Positions 27,629 to 37,676 of a stretch of DNA of 64,000 nucleotides are shown in pieces. A program made the translations under genes and the position numbers. The notes below the pieces were generated by a model, which had not been told where the DNA came from, made no database searches, and saw only the letters and a program-made list of their open reading frames with translations. The stretch is from Butyribacter intestini (GTDB taxonomy: Bacteria; Bacillota; Clostridia; Lachnospirales; Lachnospiraceae): the NCBI GenBank assembly GCA_001414325.1, contig LLKB01000005.1, forward strand, positions 784,912-848,911. Reading direction: 5' to 3'. The first letter of the stretch is position 1; each line of letters begins with the position of its first letter.

Positions 27629-28306
27629 ATGAAAAGAACTAAAACAAACAAATTAAAAAAACAGACTTCTGAGACTTTCAGACTTAGTGCAATCCTCGCC
27701 ATATCGGGCGGTTTTCAGGATGCTTACACTTACAATGTGAGGGATGAGGTCTTTTCTAATGCGCAAACAGGCAATGTCGTACTTATGAGCCAAAATTTTA
27801 TGTCAGGCGAATGGATACGCGGGCTACATTATCTTTTTCCTATAATCGCATTTGCACTTGGAGTTTTTGTCGCTGAGAGAATACAAAAAAAGCTCAAATA
27901 TGTAAAGAAAATTCACTGGCGTCAGATAATCGTACTTATGGAATTAGCCATATTGTTTGTTGTCGGACTTATACCTGACTCTTACAATATGGCTGCAACT
28001 ATGCTTGTTTCTTTTGCCTGCTCGATGCAGGTTCAGACTTTCAGAAAAGTAAATGGCTACGGCTACGCAAGTACGATGTGTATAGGAAACTTAAGAAGCG
28101 GCACTGAAAGCCTTTCCATCTATATGCGTGAAAAGAAGCCTGAGATTTTGAAAAAAGCTCTTCATTATTATGGAATAATACTTGTATTTGCAATCGGTGC
28201 AGGACTTGGCGGCATCATGTCACTCCACATAGGTATCAAAGCGATATGGGTATCATCGCTTCTTTTAACCGTTGTATTTTTAATGATGTTTGAAGAGAAA
28301 ATGTAA
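27629..28306 (+). CDS. DUF1275 (YoaK-family) membrane protein
   Basis: 225 residues from ATG 27629, chosen because the upstream in-frame ATGs at 27542 and nearby lie inside the leader repeat; GGAG precedes 27629 by 10 nt. About six membrane segments. Family landmarks: ISGGFQDAYTY, FSNAQTGNVVLM, and GNLRSGTESL. Function in this family is unknown; transport is often assumed. Stands alone, convergent to the HAD gene. Confidence 0.85.
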   Translation: MKRTKTNKLKKQTSETFRLSAILAISGGFQDAYTYNVRDEVFSNAQTGNVVLMSQNFMSGEWIRGLHYLFPIIAFALGVFVAERIQKKLKYVKKIHWRQIIVLMELAILFVVGLIPDSYNMAATMLVSFACSMQVQTFRKVNGYGYASTMCIGNLRSGTESLSIYMREKKPEILKKALHYYGIILVFAIGAGLGGIMSLHIGIKAIWVSSLLLTVVFLMMFEEKM

Positions 28307-28358
28307 AAATACCTTTTGACCCCAACATTATAACATTATTTTTAAATTCAGATTTTAT

Positions 28359-29180
28359 TTATATAAATTTTTCTAAAATGTAAGCAACTCCTTCTTCATC
28401 ATTCGTTCTCGTGATAACATCGGCACAGTTTTTTAATTCGCCGCAGGCATTTGACATTGCTACTCCTATGCCTGCGGCTTTTATCATGTCTATGTCGTTG
28501 CCGCCGTCACCAAATGCGATTAGTTGTGATATGTCGATACCCAGTTTTTTGCAAAGCCACTTAAGTGCATTTCCTTTATTTACTTCTGAATGGTTTATCT
28601 CGATATTATTTGGCATCCCTGAACACACTTTTGATGTTTTGAGGATTTTCAGTTCCTCTAAGACTTTTCTTCTTTCTTCCATGTCACTAAAAAACATATT
28701 TATCTTTTCGACACTCTCCAGTTTTTCTATATTTTCCCAAAGGTCTTTTTTTGCCCCTCTGCTTGAAAGATAATAATTTCTAAAGTCATCATTTTTTATG
28801 TATTTTCCGGCATTGTCATATGTCTTTTTATCACCGAAACCTACTCCTGACGATGCCACATCTGTAAGTACATCGTGCTTTAACACTATATCTCTTACAA
28901 GAAGCACTTCCTCCCTGTCTATACTCTTTTTATAGATTATCCGTTCATCCAAAAGCTCATAGACCATGCCGCCGTTTAGTGCTATTGCATAATTTGTTCC
29001 CGAAATCGTTCTCAATTCTTTTAAAATTCCTGCTATCGGTCTGCCTGTCGTAAAAACGATCTGCGTCCCCTTTCTTCCATATTCCTCAATGATATTCCTT
29101 GTCCTATCCGTCAGCTTTCCGGCACCATCAAGACAGGTCCCGTCAAGGTCAAGAGCTATCATTGAAATCTTTCTATCCAC
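28359..29180 (-). CDS. Cof-type HAD-superfamily phosphatase
   Basis: 273 residues from GTG 29180, which has AGGAGG 7 nt upstream; the frame opens further up without a ribosome site. Motif I LDLDGTCLDG (nucleophile Asp), motif II FTTGRP, motif III Lys, motif IV FGDGGNDIDM are all present. Family members dephosphorylate sugar phosphates and similar metabolites. It is the last gene of the glycan set, 38 nt after the aldolase fusion stop. A KdsC/NeuNAc-9-phosphatase-like step in making the CMP-sugar is a reasonable guess. Confidence 0.85.
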   Translation of the reverse strand: MDRKISMIALDLDGTCLDGAGKLTDRTRNIIEEYGRKGTQIVFTTGRPIAGILKELRTISGTNYAIALNGGMVYELLDERIIYKKSIDREEVLLVRDIVLKHDVLTDVASSGVGFGDKKTYDNAGKYIKNDDFRNYYLSSRGAKKDLWENIEKLESVEKINMFFSDMEERRKVLEELKILKTSKVCSGMPNNIEINHSEVNKGNALKWLCKKLGIDISQLIAFGDGGNDIDMIKAAGIGVAMSNACGELKNCADVITRTNDEEGVAYILEKFI

Positions 29181-29218
29181 AGCAAATCCTCCTATCACAT
29201 ACACAAATCCCACCAAAC

Positions 29219-30799
29219 TTAATCGCAATATTTACTAGGTGTAATAAACTCTATATTTATCTCCTTACTAATCAATTTCAACTGTTCCTTCATCTCTTTG
29301 TTTTTCTCTCTCAATGTCTTATTGTCTTCCTCATGAACAAATCTTTTTTCACAATAATTTTCAAGACAGTTTCTTTTAAAACCATCCATTCCGGCTATTG
29401 CAACCTTTGATACTTTCAAACGCCTTAAAAGTTTTAACAGCATCATTCCGGAACTGTCACCTACTATATCTCCTGAATTGAGAAGCGTGCTGTAATTTAC
29501 GACATGACATTCCTTTGTGTCATCATCTATATTTGATGTACAAATAACATTTTTCATATCAAGTGAATCCTTTATCATTTCAAATCGTTTCTGGTTTGCC
29601 ACAAAGACCATGTCTGTCTTAAATGACGGCACAAAGTTTATCGCTATGACTTTCGGCTTGTTTTTTAATATATACTTTGCAATCTTATCATGCTTTGTCT
29701 TCACTGATTTGCCTGAACCTACTATCAATACATTTTCACCCTTAAATTTTTCTCTAAGGTTAAGTATCTCTAACCTGTCATCGACACTATTGTTCTGATA
29801 AGTGCTGTATATGTCATTTATTACTTTCGCATTATACCTGAGCCTTTTTTCTTTTGGTATCTGTTCAAGCATATTTCGTATCACTCTTACAGGAATATTC
29901 TGCTTGTCCATAAGAAATGATACATAATTCGGATGACAATCGAGTGATGAAGCGAGAAAATATTCTATCGTGTATCCCCATCTTTTCTGCATATAGATAG
30001 GTAACAGGTAATTATCCACTATCTCAAGTATCGGAACAGCATCATATTTTTTATTATAATGCTTTTTCAGAAAATCTACCATAAGTTCCGTACAAAGATT
30101 TCCTGCTCCCCTGCCCATTCCATAAACAGAACAGTCTATTATGACATCCCTGTTTGTTCCAAACTCCATCATTCTCTGCGCATTTGCAAATGCAAGCTGA
30201 AGATTATTGTGTGAATGATAGCCTAACTTTACATTTTCATCAAGATTGCGGTCTATTATATGAAGCATATGCATCATGTCATTTTCAGACATTGCACCAA
30301 GCGTATCTACTATATAAAATGCAAATGGTTTTAACTGATTTACCTTTTTAATAAGCTCCAATATAAGCTCATCATCATAATTAGCCGAGCCTACCGGCTG
30401 GATAAAAACCTGATATCCTTTCTTTTTCAGTATATTTGCCCAGTCAAAAACCTTCTTTGCCTCATCGGGATGAAATGTTATCCTTATTCCGTCAATAATC
30501 GTTTCTGAAGCATCACAGATAAACTCAGGATTTGTTTCCTTTTCACCGATTGCTATCATCGCAACATACATTGCCTTGCCTGACGGCTGTTTTACATACC
30601 CGTTTACCACATCGGCATCTGGAAACAATGAATAGTTTTCATTTACGGTTTTTTCAGTTATAAATCCGCATTCGATAAGATCTATCTCGGCAAGTGACAA
30701 TCTGTCAAGTATCCCTGTTATCGTTTCTTTTCCGAACTTCCAGTCGTTTATATAACCGCCATCTCTTAAAGTACAGTCAAGTAATTTTATCTCGCCCAT
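29219..30799 (-). CDS. HMGL-like aldolase fused to a DUF115/GT42-like C-terminal domain
   Basis: 526 residues. Residues 1-~290 form an HMGL-type TIM barrel (LLDCTLRDGGY opening, DTLGAMS, GYHSHNNLQLA metal-site region, GMGRGAGN). Residues ~345-500 have ENVLIVGSGKSV, KVIAINFVPSF, DMVFVANQ and VAIAGMDGFKR. This looks like the Rossmann-type fold of DUF115 or GT42 sialyltransferase-like proteins. Such aldolases occur in capsule loci and make or cleave keto-acid sugars. It starts 3 nt after the cytidylyltransferase stop. The reaction is not known from sequence. The fusion is the unusual part. Confidence 0.75.
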   Translation of the reverse strand: MGEIKLLDCTLRDGGYINDWKFGKETITGILDRLSLAEIDLIECGFITEKTVNENYSLFPDADVVNGYVKQPSGKAMYVAMIAIGEKETNPEFICDASETIIDGIRITFHPDEAKKVFDWANILKKKGYQVFIQPVGSANYDDELILELIKKVNQLKPFAFYIVDTLGAMSENDMMHMLHIIDRNLDENVKLGYHSHNNLQLAFANAQRMMEFGTNRDVIIDCSVYGMGRGAGNLCTELMVDFLKKHYNKKYDAVPILEIVDNYLLPIYMQKRWGYTIEYFLASSLDCHPNYVSFLMDKQNIPVRVIRNMLEQIPKEKRLRYNAKVINDIYSTYQNNSVDDRLEILNLREKFKGENVLIVGSGKSVKTKHDKIAKYILKNKPKVIAINFVPSFKTDMVFVANQKRFEMIKDSLDMKNVICTSNIDDDTKECHVVNYSTLLNSGDIVGDSSGMMLLKLLRRLKVSKVAIAGMDGFKRNCLENYCEKRFVHEEDNKTLREKNKEMKEQLKLISKEINIEFITPSKYCD

Positions 30800-30801
30800 A
30801 T

Positions 30802-31479
30802 CTAAGCCCTGCCTTCCTTAACTCTCTGCTGATATACTGCATTTGCAAGCACAAAATCTATCTTTTCATTTATATCAATAGCTTCCTCATTCGTAACCTC
30901 CACAAAGTACGGTTTATCACCTGTTCTTCTGTGTTTATTTAATATCAGTTCCCTGCCATACACATAAAGTCCTGTTGTTTCTACATAAATCTTTTTTAAA
31001 TCCTGTGTTCTTGGCACACTGTTTTTGTCATAGTTTAACGGTTCATTTTCTGACCAGAGAAAGTCATGACACGGAATTACAGAAAGTGCCGAATCATACT
31101 CTCCGCCATTGACTGCATCTATTGCTTTCTCTATAGTCTGTCTGCTTATAAATGGTGCTGTCGCATGTGCAAGAACATAAGTATCTGCCTCCACATCATT
31201 TGCAAAAGCCTCCAATACCTCAAGTATCAGAGTAGTGTTCTTATCAAGTTCGGGACTTCTCTTTAAAAATCCAACACCATCCGGAAGATACTTGACAACT
31301 TCCTCATCGCTGCAATAAACATAAATGGCATCAATCTTATCAACTGTCTTAAGCGTATTTAAAATATATGTAATAAGCGGCTCTCCTCCATCAAACGGCT
31401 TGGTATTCTTTCCCGGAATCCTTTCATTATTAAGTTTTACCGGCACAAATGCAACTGTCTTTTTCTTATTTTCACTCAT
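30802..31479 (-). CDS. Acylneuraminate-type cytidylyltransferase (CMP-sugar synthetase)
   Basis: 225 residues from ATG 31479, where AGAGAGGAA lies just upstream; the frame continues upstream without a ribosome site. Nucleotide-binding FVPVKLNNERIPGKNTKPF, then ATAPFISRQTIEKA and EAIDINEKIDF match NeuA/KdsB-like enzymes. It should activate a keto-acid sugar with CTP to give a CMP-sugar. With the GT52-like gene upstream and the aldolase downstream it forms a CMP-sugar cassette. Confidence 0.85.
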   Translation of the reverse strand: MSENKKKTVAFVPVKLNNERIPGKNTKPFDGGEPLITYILNTLKTVDKIDAIYVYCSDEEVVKYLPDGVGFLKRSPELDKNTTLILEVLEAFANDVEADTYVLAHATAPFISRQTIEKAIDAVNGGEYDSALSVIPCHDFLWSENEPLNYDKNSVPRTQDLKKIYVETTGLYVYGRELILNKHRRTGDKPYFVEVTNEEAIDINEKIDFVLANAVYQQRVKEGRA

Positions 31480-31648
31480 TATAAATTCCTCTCTTTTTCT
31501 TATATTATGATGTATTAATTGCACAAATTTAGCAAATACTACTGCCGGCACGCTCTTGCTATGTTGCCGTTTGCAGCAGTACAAAAGTCATGAAATTTAA
31601 GTCTTCCAATATGGCACCAATTTATTTGCACCATATTTATATACCAGA

Positions 31649-33454
31649 TCAAATATGCGGTAAAACTTCCTCCGGCTCCATGATCCTTTCCACAAAATGC
31701 TTATTAGCCTTATATTGTTCTATTACACTTGATGCCTGACTTAGTACCTGTGATGTTATCTCACTTTCATCTCTCCTTATCACAAATTCAAGTGCTTTTA
31801 ACTTACCCTCCAGCATCCTTTTTTCAACTGCTTCTTTAGCTTTTATCATTATCGTAATATCTGAATTTTCAAGTTTCTTTTCCGCTGCCATATTTCTCAC
31901 CTTCTTTAATAACCTTTCATCATTGCCATAAAACCATATTGACCTTTTGTGCTGTGAATATTCACTGTTTACAACTGTTATCTCTATCTCTGCAAGTTTT
32001 TCTTTTGTAACCCACGGGTACATCAGAAAAGTGCTAAGATTTTCTTCTTCCAGAAAGAATATGCAGTCATTTTCTCCAAATTTTTCTCTTTCACTTTTTA
32101 ATATACGGCTGTTCCATCCACTGTCCCAAAAAATCTTTTTATTTAATCGACTTTTTAAATTCATATTTTGTTGTGTGATTTTTTCTTCTGTTTCATTTCT
32201 TTTAACTTTACCTTTTGAAAAATCATCTGTCTTATTTTCTTCATTTTGTATATATTTATCCAGCCCAAAAAGTTCCAGAAAATTTTTTGCAAATATCTCA
32301 TTTGCATACTCTGTATTGATGCTGTAATTTTCTGCTCTATCTGGTTTTGAAACATTTTTTTGATTGTCTGATACAATTATTTTTTCATCATTATCACTTA
32401 TCATACTGTCTGTTATATAAGCTGCTGCATAATATAAATGCAGTTTTTCATACTCAGTTTCTATTTCTTCACCAAAGCTCATAACCCTGTCACAGGTATT
32501 TTTCATTCCCCCGACCGATGTTGAATTTGGGGTTATCACCAGATCTATCTTTCCCTCGACAACAAAAGGAATAAGCTCCGACGGAACAGAATTTTTTATG
32601 ACCATACTTCCATTTATGATGTTTTCATATGGCAGATATCTGTCTTTCGGATGTGATTTTACTATTACTTCATAATCTTTTGCAAAATAATCTATAAGAA
32701 GTGTTGTCATTTTTCTTTGCATCAAAATACTCTGAATTTCAAGATTATTGTGATATTGTGTCAAAAATAAAAGCCTTTTTTTGTCTATATTTTCTTTTAT
32801 TATCTCACCGTCATAAAGTCTGATTATCTCTTTTCTTGTTTTAGCGTCCAGCTTTTTCATCGTCTTATATATTGAAAAATCTATTGCCTTATTATCAAAA
32901 AATCCCTCCGGCTGATTATCAATGTCACACAGCTTGTCGATAACCATTTTATTTCTTCCTGCCGCCTGAAGATATTCACATACAACATAATTGTGTGCAT
33001 TTATCTCTCTTAAAAGTTTAAGATATCTTCTCTCCTCTCCGAGCATTCCGCTGGCATCCTCTATATAGTGATACTTGAGCCTGTTTCTTATAAGATAAAC
33101 AGGTACTGACCATATGTCAGCAGATACATATATATCATTAAAATCTTCTAATCTATATCTGCTCCAATCCTTGACAACCTCACAAGTCTTATCAAGAACT
33201 TCCTCTATTTCATCTCTGGTACTTGACTCATTTAATCTCTTTCCAATATCTTTTTTCAGTTGTCTTTCAGGAATTATGATAATATCCTCAAACCATCCCG
33301 ACTTTTTTAATCTGCCGATAACTGCCTCCTGCCCTGTTCCTGCCAGCAGATATTCCGTTATCATCAAAACGGCATCATCTTCCCTGTGATAACAAAGCTT
33401 ATGTACTACTGCACAAAGTACATGGTATGCAGTTGATGAGTGATATAAAAGCAT
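31649..33454 (-). CDS. GT52 / polysialyltransferase-like glycosyltransferase
   Basis: 601 residues. The N-terminal half opens with MLLYHSSTAYHVLCAV and the core carries VIVKSHPKDRYLPYE and LVITPNSTSVGG. These are the KxHP and Ser/Thr-rich CMP-binding motifs of GT52/polysialyltransferase families. The C-terminal ~200 residues are charged and not recognised. It should transfer a CMP-activated acidic sugar to an envelope glycan. Its ATG sits one base after the stop of the upstream gene. A 169-nt gap without a gene separates it from the cytidylyltransferase. Confidence 0.7.
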   Translation of the reverse strand: MLLYHSSTAYHVLCAVVHKLCYHREDDAVLMITEYLLAGTGQEAVIGRLKKSGWFEDIIIIPERQLKKDIGKRLNESSTRDEIEEVLDKTCEVVKDWSRYRLEDFNDIYVSADIWSVPVYLIRNRLKYHYIEDASGMLGEERRYLKLLREINAHNYVVCEYLQAAGRNKMVIDKLCDIDNQPEGFFDNKAIDFSIYKTMKKLDAKTRKEIIRLYDGEIIKENIDKKRLLFLTQYHNNLEIQSILMQRKMTTLLIDYFAKDYEVIVKSHPKDRYLPYENIINGSMVIKNSVPSELIPFVVEGKIDLVITPNSTSVGGMKNTCDRVMSFGEEIETEYEKLHLYYAAAYITDSMISDNDEKIIVSDNQKNVSKPDRAENYSINTEYANEIFAKNFLELFGLDKYIQNEENKTDDFSKGKVKRNETEEKITQQNMNLKSRLNKKIFWDSGWNSRILKSEREKFGENDCIFFLEEENLSTFLMYPWVTKEKLAEIEITVVNSEYSQHKRSIWFYGNDERLLKKVRNMAAEKKLENSDITIMIKAKEAVEKRMLEGKLKALEFVIRRDESEITSQVLSQASSVIEQYKANKHFVERIMEPEEVLPHI

Positions 33455-35311
33455 CTAGATTCCTCCTTTGCCAAGTGCATAAAGACATTCATTTCCATGT
33501 ATCAGAAGTTCGTTTATATCATGTGCTGAAAAAGTCCTGCACTGACTTTCTCCTGCCGAAGTTTCCAAATGTCTTTCTATATATTTTGAAATTGCACCTT
33601 TCATTTTTTCTGCTGCCGTAAGAGAGCTTATAACCGGATAAACATATGATATTTCCTCATAACTGACTTTTAAAAGTACAGGTATATCCCTCTGCAATAT
33701 CCCGTCTATACTGTCAATACTGTCCGAAATCTTACTGATATCATCCGCATTTTTATCATTATTTATTTCTTCACTGTCAGCAGCCATATTTGTAATTTCT
33801 TTATACCATGAATAATATGCTACATTTATATAAGGATAAACATTTTTAAACACCTTTAAGAACGACCCCCCACCGCTGTTTTTTTCCGTGAGGTCAACTA
33901 CCAGGATATCATTCCGTTCTTTTCCTTCTTTTTTTAATTCTTCTAAATAATAATCAAGAGATGCTTTCATATATTTTTCTGCATATGTAAAACCAACTTT
34001 TTCTGAGCCGGTATCACTATTTCTCTTTTTGTCTGACGCCATATCTTCTCCGCTCTCACTTTCCAGAGAATAAAGTATTCTGTCATCCGGAATACATCTT
34101 AGCGAAGGCATATTTTCATATATTTCTCTTAAATTTTCTTTATATGATTTAAATTTATCTGCTTCTCTGCTTTCTGAATACTCTGCCATAAAATATGACC
34201 AGTCTGTTATCAAAGCATCATCCTTAAAGTCATAATATCTTTTGTACAGCCTGTATATCATATTTTCATTACTTCCAATAAATATTATCTTTTTGTCCTT
34301 ACCGTATTTAAAAATATTTTCAAGTATATCTGTTATAACAGGAGCAAGATAAGCAAATATGGCACTGTATTCTCTTGATTTCATATTTTTATATCCAAAA
34401 AGCTCATAAGATACTATATTTTCATAAATCTTTCCCTGAATATCTCTCATTTCCGGATAATTATATTTTTTGTAAAATGTTTTCGGTGGATAATAATATG
34501 TTGAATTGTAATTGGCACTGCGCAAAGGTTTTACACAGTTTTTGTAATCAGAACTATATACAAGACATTCCTCTGCTGAAATTTTATCTTCCTTTTCTGC
34601 TTTTCCAATAAGTTTTTTTATAAAATCAGTGTAACCCCTGCCACTTTCATCAGTGACTGCTGCATCATCACTGAAGTATATTTTTTTATCTTTAAACAGC
34701 TTATTATAAAATTCTTTGCCATAACAGCCGCTTACAATCGGTATCGTCTTTATATGATTAGCTGCAAGCATATCTGTTATTTCTGAAACATATCTGTTTT
34801 TCAAAATACTTTTCCGATATATTTCAATTTCATTTTCACTCGTAAGCTCTGTCCCTAATGCTTCATTTATTTTTTCATAAATTTCATTGATTGATAAATC
34901 CTTACCATCATATTTTTTTCTTTCCGCTGCAAATCCATCTGTCTTATTTTTATTTTCTACGATTTTATATATCTCATCATTATCAAGAGTCCTATAAAGC
35001 AATGTGTCCCATACATCTATTATTATGCATTTGTATTTTTCAAAACTCTTAAATACAAGTACACTCTTATGTCTGTAATACATATTTGTAAAATCACAGA
35101 CTTTTTTTCCTGAAAGTGTTACCGCACTGTCTTTATCACTGATGCCATAATGGAAACTTATCCTCGCCAGATCCATCAAAAAATTCAATGGAGCTGACGA
35201 TAACATATCACTGTTTTTTTCAAGATAAATTTCACTGCTGTAAGATGACTTTTCATTTATATTTGTCAACAAATGGAAAATTCTTTTTTTACTGAAAAAT
35301 CTGTTTTTCAT
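33455..35311 (-). CDS. Large HAD-like protein of envelope-glycan type (COG5610-like)
   Basis: 618 residues, soluble. A HAD-type motif IIIDVWDTLLYRTL near residue 95-108 and IPIVSGCYGKEFY further on suggest a HAD fold; proteins of this kind sit in glycan loci, often fused to glycosyltransferases. Residues ~330-400 (KKIIFIGSNENMIYRLYKRYY) may be a second Rossmann-like domain. Charged inserts (ESESGEDMASDKKRNSD) look disordered. It starts 11 nt after the phoR stop with only a weak ribosome site, so it may depend on read-through from the pho operon. Confidence 0.6.
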   Translation of the reverse strand: MKNRFFSKKRIFHLLTNINEKSSYSSEIYLEKNSDMLSSAPLNFLMDLARISFHYGISDKDSAVTLSGKKVCDFTNMYYRHKSVLVFKSFEKYKCIIIDVWDTLLYRTLDNDEIYKIVENKNKTDGFAAERKKYDGKDLSINEIYEKINEALGTELTSENEIEIYRKSILKNRYVSEITDMLAANHIKTIPIVSGCYGKEFYNKLFKDKKIYFSDDAAVTDESGRGYTDFIKKLIGKAEKEDKISAEECLVYSSDYKNCVKPLRSANYNSTYYYPPKTFYKKYNYPEMRDIQGKIYENIVSYELFGYKNMKSREYSAIFAYLAPVITDILENIFKYGKDKKIIFIGSNENMIYRLYKRYYDFKDDALITDWSYFMAEYSESREADKFKSYKENLREIYENMPSLRCIPDDRILYSLESESGEDMASDKKRNSDTGSEKVGFTYAEKYMKASLDYYLEELKKEGKERNDILVVDLTEKNSGGGSFLKVFKNVYPYINVAYYSWYKEITNMAADSEEINNDKNADDISKISDSIDSIDGILQRDIPVLLKVSYEEISYVYPVISSLTAAEKMKGAISKYIERHLETSAGESQCRTFSAHDINELLIHGNECLYALGKGGI

Positions 35312-35322
35312 AACTGCTCAGG

Positions 35323-36981
35323 CTACTCCTCCCGTGGAAACATAACCGTAAACTTACTTCCCTGTCCTTCCGTACTCTCAAGCGTAACATCTGCGTTGTG
35401 ATACATTGCTGCGTGCTTCACTATAGACAGTCCGAGTCCTGTTCCTCCGGTTTCTTTCGACCTGCTTTTATCTACCCTGTAAAAACGCTCAAATATTCTT
35501 GACTGCTGATCTTCTTTTATTCCTATTCCGGTATCTTCGACCACGAGAATATCTTTTCCGGCTTCTTTTGATAAAGTTATATCAACTTTTCCACCTTCTT
35601 TATTGTACTTAATCCCATTTTCACAAAGATTGTAGACAATCTCATAGAGCAGGCTTCTGACTCCGTGAAGTTTTATATCTTCACCACTTATGTTTATTGT
35701 CACATTCTTTTCATTTGCTGTATTTTCCAAAGCTTCCTTTGTTTCTGCCGCAATATCCTTAAGACTTACAAGTTCGGTCTCCATATCCCTGTTTTCGTCA
35801 AGCCACGAAAGCCTTATTATATCCTCCACAAGATTTACAAGCCTTTCTGCTTCCTTGCGGATATGACCTACAAATCGGGGCATATCCTCTTCTTTTACAA
35901 GATTGTTTTCCATAAGTTCGGCACTTCCGATAATAGACTGTAGAGGAGTCTTAAGTTCATGTGATACATTTGCTGAAAACTCTCTTCTTGTTCTTTCTGC
36001 ATTATTTTTTTCAGTAACATCGACAGCAAGTAAAACAGCTCCAAGCGTTTTTCCGGCTGATTCTATCTTGCTTATCCCAAGCTGATAATCAAGCCCGTAT
36101 CTTTTAAGTATAATCTCCGCCTTTCCCTTTTCCATTGCTTCTTTTATGGTATTTCCAACTGATGTATTTCTTTCTACCGTAAGGAAATCTTTGCCAAGAC
36201 ACTCATCTGTTGTTCCAAATATCTTTTTTGCTGCCGGATTTATACTTATTATACTGTTTTTAGCATCAAGCAGGATAAGTCCCTCATCCATATTTTCGAT
36301 TGTCGCCTGAAATTCGTCTTTCTTCTGTCGAAGTTCTAAAACCTGCTCGTCTATCTGCCTGTGCTGGTGTTCTATATGTCTTAAAAGCGGTGCTATCTCG
36401 CCGTATGCATCATTTTGTAATGGCTTGTTGAGATCAAGGTTATTTAACGGCTCAACAACCTTTTTGGATACACCTCTTGCAAGTAATGAAGATAATATCA
36501 CTGCCAGAAGTATAGTTATTGCCATGGGTGAAATCATCGAAAATAAAAGCTTAAGTACGGTCTCCTGACTTATTGATATTCTTATTACACTGCCGTCATT
36601 TATCTTTTTTGCATAATAAATTGTCCTTTGCGTAAGCGTAGATGAATATCTTGTACACTCACCTCTGCCAAATTTCAAAGACTCTTTTATCTCTTCCCTG
36701 TTTGCATGATTTTCCATCTTTGAAGCATCTGTTTTATTATCAAACTTCACTGTTCCATCCGGCTCAACCCATGTTATTCTGTACTTTTTTTCCGTAAGGC
36801 TTTTAAGATAATCCACTCCTCCATTTTCAACTCCGGTTACAACAAAACCAAGCTGTGCTCCAAGCTGTTCCTCTTCTATTGTAGTAAAATGTCTGTACAA
36901 AATTCCAAGAATAAATGTACAACAGAACAATACCATCACTACGGCAACTAAAAGCACTGATTTAAATATTTTTTTAGTCAT
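35323..36981 (-). CDS. phoR: Phosphate-responsive sensor histidine kinase PhoR
   Basis: 552 residues from ATG 36981 (GGAGG, 6-nt spacing); it overlaps the phoB stop by 8 nt. Two membrane segments enclose an extracytoplasmic region (~30-150). HAMP-like and PAS (ATIENMDEGLILLD) regions follow, then NVSHELKTPLQSI with the phosphoacceptor His. ATPase boxes are NLCENGIKYN, DTGIGI, and GTGLGLSIVKH. It phosphorylates PhoB under phosphate limitation. Its location with pst/phoU fixes the assignment. Confidence 0.9.
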   Translation of the reverse strand: MTKKIFKSVLLVAVVMVLFCCTFILGILYRHFTTIEEEQLGAQLGFVVTGVENGGVDYLKSLTEKKYRITWVEPDGTVKFDNKTDASKMENHANREEIKESLKFGRGECTRYSSTLTQRTIYYAKKINDGSVIRISISQETVLKLLFSMISPMAITILLAVILSSLLARGVSKKVVEPLNNLDLNKPLQNDAYGEIAPLLRHIEHQHRQIDEQVLELRQKKDEFQATIENMDEGLILLDAKNSIISINPAAKKIFGTTDECLGKDFLTVERNTSVGNTIKEAMEKGKAEIILKRYGLDYQLGISKIESAGKTLGAVLLAVDVTEKNNAERTRREFSANVSHELKTPLQSIIGSAELMENNLVKEEDMPRFVGHIRKEAERLVNLVEDIIRLSWLDENRDMETELVSLKDIAAETKEALENTANEKNVTINISGEDIKLHGVRSLLYEIVYNLCENGIKYNKEGGKVDITLSKEAGKDILVVEDTGIGIKEDQQSRIFERFYRVDKSRSKETGGTGLGLSIVKHAAMYHNADVTLESTEGQGSKFTVMFPREE

Positions 36982-37672
36982 TTTGTACCTCCATTTTGTA
37001 TCCGACATTTCTCACTGTCACTATATATCTGCCACCGTCACCAAGTTTCTGCCTGAGTGTCTTTATGTGCATATCTACCGTCCTTGTCTCTCCATAACTG
37101 TCGATACCCCATACTTCTGACAAAAGCCGGTTTCTTGTATATGCCATACCGGGATGCATAAGAAATATCTTAAGTATCTCATATTCTTTATATGTAAGAC
37201 ATATACTCTCTCCGGAAACTGATACAGTGTGCTCTTCAACATTCATTTCTATTATACCATTAACATATACTGTTTTGTTTTCTTTTTTCGGCATACATCT
37301 TCTGAGCACGGCTTTTATCCTTGAAACCATTTCCATCATTCCAAATGGTTTTACAAGATAATCATCTGCACCCATATCAAGACTTTTTATCTTATCATAT
37401 TCAACACTTTTTGCAGTAGCCATTATAACCGGAATATCTCTGGTTCGGGAAGATGCCTTAATCTTTTTTAAAAGAGAAACACCGTCCTCTCCCGGAAGCA
37501 TTATATCTAATATTACAAGTTCCGGCAGTTCATCAGTTGTCGCAAGTTCCACCCAGAAGCTGTCACCATCACAAAATCCCTTTGCTGTAAATCCTGTCTG
37601 TTCCAATGTATAAATTTCAATATCTCTTATACTTACATCGTCTTCTACGCACCAGATCATATCATTCCTCAT
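36974..37672 (-). CDS. phoB: Phosphate regulon response regulator PhoB/PhoP
   Basis: 232 residues. Receiver with acidic EDD near residue 10 and phosphoacceptor Asp in VILDIMLPGEDG (near 55), Lys in YLVKPFG. OmpR-type winged-helix DNA-binding domain at ~130-230 (LTYKEYEILKIF, RTVDMHIKTLRQKLGD). A second ATG at 37660 has AGGA just upstream and could be the real start (MIWCVEDD). It probably binds the TTTACA repeats before pstS. Confidence 0.92.
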   Translation of the reverse strand: MRNDMIWCVEDDVSIRDIEIYTLEQTGFTAKGFCDGDSFWVELATTDELPELVILDIMLPGEDGVSLLKKIKASSRTRDIPVIMATAKSVEYDKIKSLDMGADDYLVKPFGMMEMVSRIKAVLRRCMPKKENKTVYVNGIIEMNVEEHTVSVSGESICLTYKEYEILKIFLMHPGMAYTRNRLLSEVWGIDSYGETRTVDMHIKTLRQKLGDGGRYIVTVRNVGYKMEVQND

Positions 37673-37676
37673 TTCT

